A stretch of 64,000 bases of DNA from Megalobrama amblycephala (taxonomy: Eukaryota > Chordata > Actinopteri > Cypriniformes > Xenocyprididae). Shown in pieces: positions 45,601 to 55,335 of this stretch. Position 1 is the stretch's first letter. Each line of letters begins with the position of its first letter. Below the pieces are notes generated by a model that was not told the DNA's origin, ran no database searches, and saw nothing but the letters and a program-made list of their open reading frames with translations. Location of the stretch: contig NC_063050.1 in assembly GCF_018812025.1 (NCBI RefSeq), positions 6,734,047 to 6,798,046 on the forward strand. The letters run 5' to 3'. A program made the translations under genes and the position numbers.

Positions 45601-48600
45601 GACGTTTTTAGTTACATTTTGAAATTACTCTATTATATCATGAGATTTTTAGCTGGACAAATGTGGAAATGTTGCTTTTGAGAGAGCACTGAATTAATTT
45701 TTCACTCTTTTTTTTTTTTTTTTTTGTATTATTTATGCTCACAAGTTCCAGTTATCTATTTTAATGATCTTTTTGGAGAGAATACTCTACAATCATCTGT
45801 TGGTTTGTGTTTCAGGTGTTTCTGCTGCTGAACAAAATGAAATGAAGAGAAAGTCAGTGAAGGAAGGAGAATCTGTCACTTTAGATCCTGGTGTAATAAA
45901 CAACCCACATGATGAGATGACGTGGTCTTTTAATGACATTGTCATCTCTGAAATCACTGGAAATCAGAGTAAGATCTGTACAGATGTTCAGTGTAAAGAG
46001 AGATTCAGAGACAGACTGAAGCCGGACAATCAGACTGGATCTCTGACCATCACAAACATCAGAAACACAGACTCTGGAGAGTATAAACTAAAGATCATCA
46101 TCAACAACAGCAGCAGTGTTGAAAGAAAATTAGCAGTATTAACTGTCATTGGTGAGTATCATTTATTCATTCATTTGATTTCCCCTCCAGTTTTAGAATG
46201 CAGTTATTGTTTTCATTGTGGCCTATGTGAAGAAAAAACATTAAATAGTATCTAAACAGTCTCTATCATCTTCACATGCATATCAAAATTGTATATCAGC
46301 ATCAATACAAAATGCAAAATGAAAAATGCATCAAATTTGATATTTTATCCAGTAAACACTGTTGTTTGGTGTAAATCTGATGTGATGCTGTTTTAACTGT
46401 TCTTCCTCAAACTCACAAGATGTATTAGTTAAATTTAATATCATAAAGGTGTAAATATCAGTCAAGGTGTTGTTAAATACTGAATGGATTATCAGACAAT
46501 CTCTAGTATTAATGACTCTCTCTTTCAGGTTCATCAGTAACAAAAATATGTGTTTCTGTTGTCCTGCTGATAACGGTTGGAGCAGCCGCTGCTGTGTTTT
46601 TCTACTGCATTGCACAAAAAATTAAGGAGAAGTGAGTATTAAAAAAGCTGATTTAACAAGACAAATATGATATTTATTGTGCTAACCAAGTCTTTATGTA
46701 TTATGTATTTTTACACTGATTATCCAAAGTAATTTGTATTCAAACAGGTATCAGGAGACAGAGCAGTCAAATTGCAGGTAGGATACTATGAGCACTGAAT
46801 CTGTCTCATAAAAGAATATGTAAAATAATTTAGTACATTTACAAACTTCAAAATTCAAATTTCCCAGTGTTAAATTAACACCGCTCAGGGTTTATATGAG
46901 TTCACACTCAGAGTGTTATAAGTAACACTGGAGCAGTGTTGAAGTTGATCAGGTAATTAAGTGATTAATTAAATGATAATTGAGCATTATTGAAGACACC
47001 TGATGATAACAAGCAGAATCTGAAGAAAAGAGAAACACAAGAACTTCAACTGACTTAAGCCACAGCCTTAGATCAACTGAAGATAAAAGACATTAATCTC
47101 TGAAGATCTGATTAAACAACTGTGCGTACCATGAGAGGGCGCTAATTAATGCTGTTTTTATTTTTTACATATTTTTTTTAATTGATTATTAAAATCTATC
47201 TGCGTACACTCATGACATATTAAGAGAGAATGAGAATACATAAAGGTGTGCATTTGTGTGTTGTAAAGTCAAACATGTGTATGTGCGTCCATGGGTGGGC
47301 GTGAGGGATATGGGTGAAAAGAAATCTGATTGGTTTAGTTTCGTCATTTTTTTTTTGAACACGTGAAAAATGACGTTACAGATAGTTAATGTTTAAAAAA
47401 AGGCTCAAAATGAGTAAACGCTCTCTAAAACAGCTAAATTCTACTGAAACATTTGCAAAATGGCCTAAAACTATTGAGTAGGGATCGAGAAATGAAGCCT
47501 CTTAAATCTTTGAAGCTTTTCTCTAAATGTTTCGGGAAAGGTTTCTGGTTTCAAAGTATCAAGCGTGTCGAAAACAGTGCCATCTTGTGGCAGGTAAAAT
47601 TTACACCACCCATAAACTTGAGTGCGCAATTTCATTTTTTTATCCATTAAGCACAAACAAAAGCCTGACGACGCTAAATGTGTTTATTTCAATAATATAA
47701 TTCACATATTAAAGTTTGGCAATAGATGAAATGGGTCAACAAAAACAATAATTATAATAATAATACTAATGCATACTGAGTTGTTTGAGGCAAGTAAATG
47801 TGCTGTTATTTTATTGTAAATACTGTTTATATGACAGAACATATGATGATGTAGTATAGGCTACAGGCTTATATATTTAAAATGTTTAGTAAATGGACTT
47901 GAACTTCCATATAGTAGTGGTCTTGGTGGGTTCAAACATTCTGACATGCAAAGTGAAGTATTTACTTGACTGGAAAAAATGTGAGGCTTCGTTTCTCTGA
48001 AAACAATACGCACATTTCGGGACAAGCAAAACATTCATGAAGCGTTAAGCACATCAGAGTGCAGTTACATGCATCAGATTTTCCACCAACTCACTGATTG
48101 ATTTAATTGGGTGCAGGCGCCCCCGACTCCACAAACAGCATTGCCAGCTTCACTTATTACTAACCAGACTGACTTTATTTCTGTCATATGTTATTAATAA
48201 TAGTTTGGTTTGTATTCATCATTGTGGTGACCAGTGTTTGCTTTAGTTGGGCTCCTGAAGAGTTCATATTTTGACGAGGGATGAATATCAAGATGTGCAG
48301 TTACAGGGCTACTGTAATCAATGATGTGCAGTTCTTAAAACATAACCTATATAACAGAAATAAAGTCAATATGGGGTGTGTTTCCCGAACAACGATGTAA
48401 CTCGCTGCTGAACTACCATAGTACGATGCATCGTTGAACAAATCAACTAACTAGTCATGCCTGTTCCCGAAACCGTATTGACGTAAACCTGTCGTTCAAA
48501 CATGTTGGTGAATGACGTCACACAGGTGGTGGAGTAATAACTTCTTTAAATGAATCCATCTGAGATCGAATTAATGCTAGAATTTCTGCTATAAATTACG

Positions 48601-49982
48601 AACATTGCATAATTCTCAATTTCCTTAGTTATTTTGCTTTATTTCCAGATTAAATCAAATGCTTGTTCTTACATACTAGAGCATGTACGCACATGCACAC
48701 TCTTCAAAAACAGTGCTTTAAATCTCTTGACAAACTAAAATATATAAATGACATTTGTATATATTCGAAATAAAATATATACATTGTACTTAATGTCAGC
48801 TTGCTTATTTTGTCCATGATAACGATTTATTAAGTCCACATGTCATAAAAACAGGAAATTATGCTTCTAACTACAACTTGAGAGCTGTTGTTCCAACCAC
48901 ACAAGTTTGCGATGCAGTTTGGGAATGGGGTACATTTTATCCCTGTTTGCACCAAACCCATCTGGTGGGTTTGCTGCCAAAAGGTCTTTTTATTTTGACT
49001 TTCATCTGACCATAAAAGCCAGTCCTGTTTGAAGTTCCAGTCTTGTCTGACAACTAAATATGCTTGAGTTAATTTTTTTGGATTTTTTTTGGATGAACCA
49101 AAGAATATAGTTCTGATTTGCAGCAAAAGATTGCTGAGCTTAACAAAATAGAAAATGGCTATAAGAAAAAAGCTAACGCATTGAAAATCCCCATTTCCAT
49201 CATCAGGGAAGATCCAATCAACTAAAGATGTTACAAATCTGTCTGGGAGAAGACGTGTGTCTATAGCGTCCTAATGCACAGTAAGAAGGAGAGTTTGCAT
49301 GGCCAACGGCTCTCCAAGAATCACAGCTGCAGAATTGCAGAAATTAGTTGAGTCTTATGGTCAGAAAGCCAAAAAAAATACCAAATACCAGGGTTTCAAG
49401 AAAAATCCTCCTCGCTCATCCAAAAACAATCTCCAGCATATTCAGTTGTCAGACAAGACTGGAGCTTCAAACGGGACCTGGTTCTGTGGTCAGATGAAAC
49501 TAAAAATGAGCTTTTTGGCAGCAAACCCACCAGATGGGTTTGGTGCACATGGGGATTAAAAGTACCCCATGCCCACTGAAAAATATGCTGCTGGATGTTG
49601 TGGGCCTATTTTTTTTTTTTTGCTGGAGGTCCTGGACATCTTGTTCAGATGAACCATAAAGAAAATGAGTGGAGTGAATTGAAGAGAAGAAGCACCAACA
49701 TGGAGCTTGAAATCTGAAGGATCTGGAGAGATTCTGTATGAAGGAATGGTCTCTGATCTCTTGTCAGAAGTTCTCCAAACAAAATAAGTCAACCAAACAT
49801 TCTGCAAACATCACAACTCCATATGTTTTGTCTTTTGTGTTTTGAATTTGTGTTAGTAAATCGCTAGGCTATTGATTTCTTTCACCTTCTGCAAAACTGT
49901 TTTCTTGCAGGAGAACGGTGGAGTAGAAAATCTGTCTCCTGATCAGAAGACAACTCCATTGGTGGATGCTAATGAAAAGTGA
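39621..49982 (+). CDS. Tandem-V Ig receptor, copy A (exons spread by insertions)
   Basis: Exons: 39621-39669 (leader MFSLLLWIAVNVLFVG), 40612-40935 (V-like domain 1), 45816-46151 (V-like domain 2), 46529-46631 (transmembrane ICVSVVLLITVGAAAAVFFY, then basic KIKEK) and 46748-46777 (YQETEQSNC). A candidate last exon is 49911-49982 (ends PLVDANEK, TGA). The first five join in phase with GT/AG sites. The last is open only in a frame that does not match: joined as is, a TAG follows after five codons (49924-49926). Both V-like domains lack the canonical cysteines and carry a pair between the C and D strands (KICIDDPCKERF; KICTDVQCKERF). A surface receptor is inferred from architecture; the family is common in cyprinids but I have no firm name. 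A DIRS element sits in the second intron. Confidence 0.7.
41606..43103 (+). pseudogene. DIRS ORF1 (gag-like, zinc-finger start), frameshifted
   Basis: Starts MSFRLCVTGCGRSLV at 41606 with CxxxC...DGHNRCISCLGVQHAEAAF...CSHCG, a zinc-binding-like pattern common to fish DIRS first ORFs. A frame break follows near 41880. The C-terminal part is open at 42432-43103 (LTEKAYRACGQAASAL, SVGHAMSTLVVQQRHLWLTL) and ends in an Ala/Pro/Arg-rich basic tail. Presumed nucleocapsid-like protein; not intact. The GC-rich codon use makes long shadow frames on the other strand. Confidence 0.65.
43100..44631 (+). pseudogene. DIRS reverse transcriptase/RNase H with internal deletion
   Basis: Open frame with RT motifs FYSPYSIVPKKGGGLRPILD (about 43750), FAAIDLKDAYFHV (motif A, about 43905) and VLPFGLALSPRVFTKV. 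NYLDE (about 44105) stands where YLDD is expected. Directly after it the frame jumps to a late region (LVRSDSTAAVAYINHQGG, LNRAADELSRQ), so the rest of RT and most of RNase H are deleted. With the changed catalytic residue the enzyme cannot be active. The frame ends at 44631. Confidence 0.8.
44630..45308 (+). pseudogene. DIRS tyrosine recombinase, N-terminus lost
   Basis: The frame SPWDLTLVLSALRGHPFEPL...LVALASLKRVGDLHAFS...LRAHSTRGVASSWALAHG...ATPNTFSRFYIL contains the catalytic set: Arg (KRVGDL), His-x-x-Arg (HSTR) and the nucleophile Tyr (RFY). In DIRS elements it integrates the circular DNA copy (family knowledge). The core looks intact, but the upstream coding region has been joined by a deletion, and no start codon of its own is evident. 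Its last codons overlap the internal complementary region. Confidence 0.8.
47122..48125. mobile_element. 1-kb insertion in a copy A intron with 3-bp duplication
   Basis: Copy B has the uninterrupted sequence aacaactccacaaacagc (about 61043-61060). In copy A this is opened after act (47119-47121) and resumes with act (48126-48128). The inserted 1,004 bp begins gtgcgtaccatgag and ends caggcgcccccg. No clear inverted ends or coding domain were seen, so the class is unknown. Confidence 0.65.
48830..49560. pseudogene. Two Tc1-like transposase fragments in head-to-head order
   Basis: 48830-49126 reads on the minus strand (SDESQNKKTFWQQTHQMGLV) and 49134-49560 on the plus strand (LQHIQLSDKTGASNGTWFCGQMKL, ANPPDGFGAH). 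Both cover the middle of the same transposase type as 24330-25197. Plus-strand Tc1-like sequence continues, degraded, to about 49800. They lie just before the candidate last exon of copy A. Confidence 0.7.
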
Positions 49983-50330
49983 ATCAAGATTTCAACTTGG
50001 TTTGTCAACCATAACAGCCAGGATGTGATGGTTGATCGTTTGAAGTGCCCCTATTATGCCTTTTTTAAGGTTCCTAATATTGTTTTAGGTGTCTCCTACA
50101 ACAGTTTTAAATGCATGCATGATCAAAAAGCACTTCCGTTTTCTCATGATATACATTTCATTTTACTTAATTTTTTACCTCTTTTACAAACAACTCGTTT
50201 AATTTACTTAGAGTTGACTTGCTTTTGAGAGACAATAACTTTATATATGGTGCACTTTCTGATTTTAAAACTTTGCAGGATGTTTTCATTCACTTAGAGC
50301 TATGTTACACGCTACATGAAAGGTAATTTT
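49983..50330. other. Possible 3' untranslated region of copy A
   Basis: Follows the candidate stop codon. AT-rich, no domain. The first part (tgcccctattatgccttttt) resembles a TTAA-element terminus, so it may be repeat. Confidence 0.35.
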
Positions 50331-50359
50331 CAGAAATCCATAATAGAGGCACTTTTCCT

Positions 50360-50730
50360 GCTAGAAATTTTAAGTTCCCAGAACATTCTCAGAACGTCCC
50401 CACTGGAGTTAAGGATGTTGTCTAGTAATGTTCCCAGTACGTTCAGAGGCGTTCACAATGTGGAGTTCTTTTAAGGTTTAGGGGACATTATTTGGCGGAC
50501 CTTCACAGAATATTCAGGACATTCTCTGAATGTTTATGGAACCATATTTTATTTGGAAATGTTCTCAGAACGTCTCTGCTGCCCTTGTCAAAAAAATGTA
50601 ATTGAAAATTTGAGCGTCAAATTGATTAACAAAAGTCGCTGTTCAAACAAAAACTAATTTTGTCTTACCAAAAAAAAAAAGCACTTTACAGGTATCTCCT
50701 GGATTATGAAACTTTCTCTTTAAAATTGAC
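50360..50730. repeat. Dispersed repeat related to 20795-21716
   Basis: Shares gttcccagaacattctcag-like words, ctgcccttgtcaaaaaa and gcactttacag in the same order as the earlier copy. Non-coding. Confidence 0.6.
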
Positions 50731-51039
50731 ATCTCTTGCACTAAGTCATTAGCTGACAACAGCACATGAGCTAATGTAACTACTGTATCACTGCATCAGC
50801 TACTACACATAGTTACTGTCTTTTGTGGGATTACAAATTTAATAATCTGTTTAAGACCTGCTGATCCTACATCCTGACAAAACCTCACATGAATTACTAA
50901 AGTGGAGTATATTATATTTAGCATGTTAAGGTAAAGATAATGACATTCTAAGGAGATTGAGGCAGGCAGCCCAGGTGTCTGTAACATTAACCTTTTGTCT
51001 TCATGCACTTCCTGACCATTTGGCAGGACAAGCTCTGAA

Positions 51040-51403
51040 GCTCAAGATACAGCGGTGCCTTTGTCTCTATGATAATGTAAAGCTATGGGTGATACTGTCA
51101 GACTGATTGGATTAGCACCTATGCATTTGAATGACACAGTTATGCTGATTAGATCATGGTTGGGAAATGTAGGGAATGGGCTGATTCCTGCACTGAATTT
51201 GCATGCTTTGTTTAGATTGTCTCCACCTCTGCTCGATGTATCCCTCCCCCTTGAATGTATATGAACTACCAAGTACACTGCCTTAGTTAGACTTGGATGA
51301 CTGCAGCGACGCACAGCGCGTTTCTCAATAAAGAGTAACTTCTGCTTGAAAGATATCCCAACGTCTCCTGGTCTCTGCTTCAATGAGGAAAAAGTTTCCA
51401 ACA
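51040..51403 (+). mobile_element. Candidate solo LTR of an old endogenous retroelement
   Basis: A TATA-like tgtatatgaac (51256) lies about 65 bases before cgcgtttctcaataaagag (aataaa signal). Then come gtctcctggtctctgcttc and an end at gtttccaaca. This order resembles the U3-R-U5 of retroviral LTRs. The left end could not be fixed and no coding region is attached, so the class is uncertain. Confidence 0.4.
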
Positions 51404-51489
51404 CTTTAAATAAATCAACATGCTGCATAACATCAGTGTTTCTGGCTCATTATTGACTGAAGCACAGACTCTCAAGCACAATGATAACC

Positions 51490-52640
51490 TCACAAAACTC
51501 AGATAACAGAAACAACATTAAACACTAACAGATCTCTCTAGATCTTCACTTATTACAAACCACTTTATTTCTTTCATACAAATCATCTTAATGAGGTGTT
51601 TTTGTTTTATTAAAATGTATAAATGTCACTGTTACGGAGTTAAGTGCTTGCTTTAGGTGGGCTCCTGACCCTTGACATTTTAACTTTATTTTTTCTCTAA
51701 TTGTTGTAACTGTGTTTCTAAAGCACATTTGTTACAAAAAACAAATGTGAGAAAAAATGGATCAAATGGGTTTAGTTGTTTATTGTTGATGATTTCTTTG
51801 TTATACAGTGGCTTTATTCACTGATCTCTGAATATTATATTTTTCTCACATTATTATAACCCTATGATACTGCATGTAATCCTGTCCTGCTTTGATATTT
51901 TGAAAGTTTTTATCATTTCTCGGACATCAAGATTTTGCATATGAACCTCAACAATGGTGACAACATTTTCAGATAAACAGATCAACCCTGAGCATCACAA
52001 AACAAGCTGCTAAAGTCACAAAAAAGGTTTTTTGTTGTTGTTGTTGTTGTTGTTGTTACCTTTGTTGAGGTTCATACACTGATTCATGCATGATTTCTGT
52101 GTGACTCTAAAAAACACTGCTCAAAACTAACAGTTACTTAATGCAAAACTAACAGTTAACACACTCAGAGTTCAGTCTCTGGAGAGAATCAGTGAATCAA
52201 GACACTCCATGATGATTGAATCACCTTCACTAAATAACCAAATTTATCTGATCTGAATTTATTTTGCAATTTTTTATTTTGCAATATAACAATCATGTTT
52301 TGAAAATTTGGGCAGTTTGACTCTTGGCTTTTTGTGCAAGTTTGTGTAATAAGTTATATTCACCAACAATACTTTCTTGCTACAGATCAGACATTCTGAA
52401 TCTTGATTTTTAAAGTGCAAAAAAAAAAAAAAAAAACAAGAGTCAAACTGCCCAACTAAAGGAAACACTGATCACCAAAATGATGACCAAATATATTCAA
52501 TAAAACATCAACATCTAAACCTCTGTTAATTCTCAAAAAGAGCTTCTGCTGAGATCTTGAGAGATTTATTGTCTTCTTTTATCTTCAGTTGATTTCAGGC
52601 TGTGTAGCTTTAAGTCAGTTGTAGTTGTGTTTCATTTTCT
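51490..52640. repeat. Foldback repeat: forward and inverted halves
   Basis: 51520-51670 follows the family seen at 22380-22680. 52440-52640 is an inverted relative (aaacatcaacatctaaacct...ttatcttcagttgatttcag). A (TTG)n tract lies at 52034-52057 between them. Confidence 0.55.
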
Positions 52641-52649
52641 GAGAGTTCA

Positions 52650-53150
52650 AGCATGATGTTGAACCAACATCACATTGTAACATTGATTCAATGCCATTAC
52701 CATTGATTTTTTTGGTTGAAATTTAAAAAATTTTTCAAAATTTTTCAACATTAATTGTGGGTATATATTGAATACAGTATATAGTGTTAATGACAGTGTA
52801 CAGGGTATTTATATCTGCCTTCAGCTAGATAGTTTTTGGATTTTCTCAGTTCTTTTTTTTTTTCTTTTTTTTTTTTTTGGAAAACTACATGTGTTATAAA
52901 CTTTCTTTTAGAATTATTCCCAGGGCTTTAGGGATCAGTATCTGTTGTAGGCAATCGGTACTGTGATTGACATCGCCAATGAAATCTCAAGAATCGGCTG
53001 CAGGATGGCATTGACCTGGTTTCTGACATCACACATTGGATGTGGGCCGGGTTGAATGCAAACCACAGGCTGCAGCGGGACACTTCTCATATGTAAAGTG
53101 GGAGGAGTTGGATCTGGATTCAACCTCGCCCCCTGATCTCATGTTTTGCA
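52650..53150. other. Stretch without recognised genes
   Basis: Contains a T-rich run at 52853-52877. Nothing else supported. Confidence 0.5.
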
Positions 53151-53391
53151 GTGAGGACCATCTGAGGGCGAAAACTATGGTAATTTAGGACTGTCAGTCA
53201 GTGGTTGTGGGCGGGGCCTGAGCAGTGTGACATCACACTGCTCTGAGAATCAAAACGTCATGTCTAATGAGACTGCTTTGGTTTAATGGGGATTTTAAAA
53301 AAGGAGTGGATGGATTGTGTTGTTCACACACTGCCAACACATTTTGTCCAAAACACCATGTAAAAGTGGATTTTACATAATAGTTGCCCTT
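53150..53391. mobile_element. Right part of a TTAA-type element
   Basis: Ends tttacataatagttgccct followed by TTAA at 53392-53395; the complement agggcaactattatgtaaaa is of the same type as the 27207 element. The left end is not found. Confidence 0.55.
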
Positions 53392-53727
53392 TAAGTTTCT
53401 GTATAAGCCAGGGTTTCTCAACACTGTATGTTTTCCATGTCTCCTTAATCAAACACATCTGATTCGGATCATCAGCTCATTTGTCAAGACTCCAAGACCT
53501 GAAATAAGTGTGTCAGACAAAGGAGAGATACAAAATATGCAGTATTGGGGGGGCTCCAGGATCATAGTTGGGAACCACTGGTAATAAAAACATTTCAGAC
53601 ATCACAATAACACCAAAAGATATGATACAAAGAGACATATCCTGTCTGAGAATAAACAAATAAAACCAAAAGTGTTAATGTCCTGTATGAGCTCTAACAT
53701 AAGTTCTAGTATAGATACAGTATTTGA

Positions 53728-54640
53728 TCATTGTTTTCTGGGGACATTTTCATACAGAGGCTCCGTCTTTGATTTCTGAAAGGAAACACAAACTCAGTCA
53801 GGAACCTGCTGGTGCAACAGGCTATCTTTCTCTCTGAATAATCTTGTTTTTCACTTAATAACAAAACCTTATATCTTCAAATGCTTTTTGTTTTGAAAAA
53901 ATTACCATATAGAACAGATGCTGATATGAAGCAGGAAGAGGAAATGACATCACTCATGACTTTTTAAACAGTTAAATCATCAAAGTATGTTCTAAAGTTT
54001 TATCTCAACAATCTCTGAGCTGAGAATGATTGTCGTTCACACAAAAGCAATAGCAAAGATACTTTTGCAGCACGTCTACAAAGCAAACGATGGCTGATAA
54101 TATTTCCTCTCAGGATAATGATCAACCACAGTAATAATGATGATGCTGGAGTCGATAAACCCACGTCTGTAGCTGTAATCTTCAATCACGCTAACTGACT
54201 GCAACAACTTCTTACAACTTGCTTGTTGAAACAATGCTGAATCAGTTCTGTCTTCCTCCTGGGTTTCAACTGCATTAACAAGGTATGTTAAATGTTTTTA
54301 ATATTTATGTTTTATTCATATTTGTGCATGTTAATTGTTTGCTCTGACCTGTTTTTCTACATTTCCTGCAGATTCAATCAACAGAGATCCAGCAGCAGCA
54401 GCAGCAGAGATCAGCACTATGTACATTAAAGGTAGGCCTTGATCTGTAATGGACAAAATGAGCCATTAGTGTGACTGAATCTGTCCATCAACACTATATA
54501 ACAGAGTAAATCATTAATAATATCACCATACCTGGACATGTGTAACAGAGTTGAGTGATGTCCAGTTGTTGAGTCTGGTTGCTGATGGGATTGTTATTAT
54601 GTTATTATCACTGACACTGAGTCACCAAACACACCTGGAG
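53728..54640 (-). pseudogene. CD2/SLAM-like receptor copy 3, collapsed remnant
   Basis: Minus-strand pieces of the receptor at 28257-30461. The last exon at 53775-53728 is intact (KSKTEPLYENVPRKQ, TGA). The penultimate cytoplasmic exon lies near 54269-54210, the transmembrane exon near 54440-54350 has lost part of the membrane segment, and the end of Ig domain 2 (54590-54535) is fused directly to the start of the domain 1 exon (about 54637-54600). One deletion thus removed most of both Ig exons. It cannot make a receptor. The tyrosine motif exon is better conserved than the rest. Confidence 0.8.
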
Positions 54641-54699
54641 AACAAACAGATTTTACACTGATTAATGCTCTTGTTGGTTTAGAAAGCCTGAAATCAGTT

Positions 54700-55080
54700 T
54701 GAAACCTTTAACAGCAGCAAAGACACCAAACATTGTGTTTCTAGTCTAATTTTCATTGTGTTCTTGTTTTGTTTGTGCCTTGTTATTAGTTTCAGCTCAT
54801 GTTTGCCTGTGTTCCTCTTAATTTGATCCAGTTTCCCAGTATGTCTGATTGTTTGATTCCTATCACCTGTTGTTTATCAGTTCCCATGTCAGATGTCTCG
54901 TTACTTTGATTAGTATCTGTGAATTTAAGCCCTGTGTTTCTGTTGGTTCAGTTGTCTGTAATTTGATACGCATATGTAGTTGTTTTGTTCATTTGATCCT
55001 GTAATCCTGAGTATCTTTACTGCTGCATTCGAGTCCTGCTTCCTCCTTGTTTGCAATTACATGGGCATGATACTAGGTGC
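54700..55080. repeat. Possible LTR remnant
   Basis: Reads gtgttcttgttttgtttgtg, cctgtgttcctcttaatttg and tttaagccctgtgtttctgt, the style of fish Gypsy LTRs. No ends could be paired. Confidence 0.3.
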
Positions 55081-55335
55081 CTGATTGCTAAAGTTTTTAC
55101 ATGTAATTCCTTCACTGATAAATTATAACAACATATCTATAATAAATTTAAAAAAAAGAGAGATCATGGGCAGTCCTGTCTTGTTCTGTGGCCAATTAGA
55201 TCTTTGTACATACCAAACACACACGGGACTTATAAACTTGTGGCTGTGGTCATGTCGCCACTCTATGACGTATTTCTCCTGCGACCTAAACTGGAACACG
55301 TTGGAAGAATTTCTTTCTACATAATTTGTGTGAAA

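Larger units (their letters stand above)
41064..45606 (+). mobile_element. DIRS-type tyrosine-recombinase retrotransposon
   Basis: Inserted in the intron between the two V exons of copy A. Ends are inverted repeats (about 41085-41260 against 45380-45570). Just inside the right end, 45246-45320 joins the complement of the left end (ccgactgaaaggg) to the complement of the right end (gtctcggttacg) through one AAC. This is the internal complementary region that defines DIRS elements. Coding parts: gag-like, RT/RNase H and tyrosine recombinase, all damaged. GTT stands at both borders (41064-41066, 45604-45606), and copy B shows the empty site. Confidence 0.92.

Noticed and set aside
46331..46615. 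Minus-strand frame across the transmembrane exon (also 59089-59358)
   Set aside because: It is antisense to the receptor's transmembrane exon and is conserved only because the exon is duplicated.
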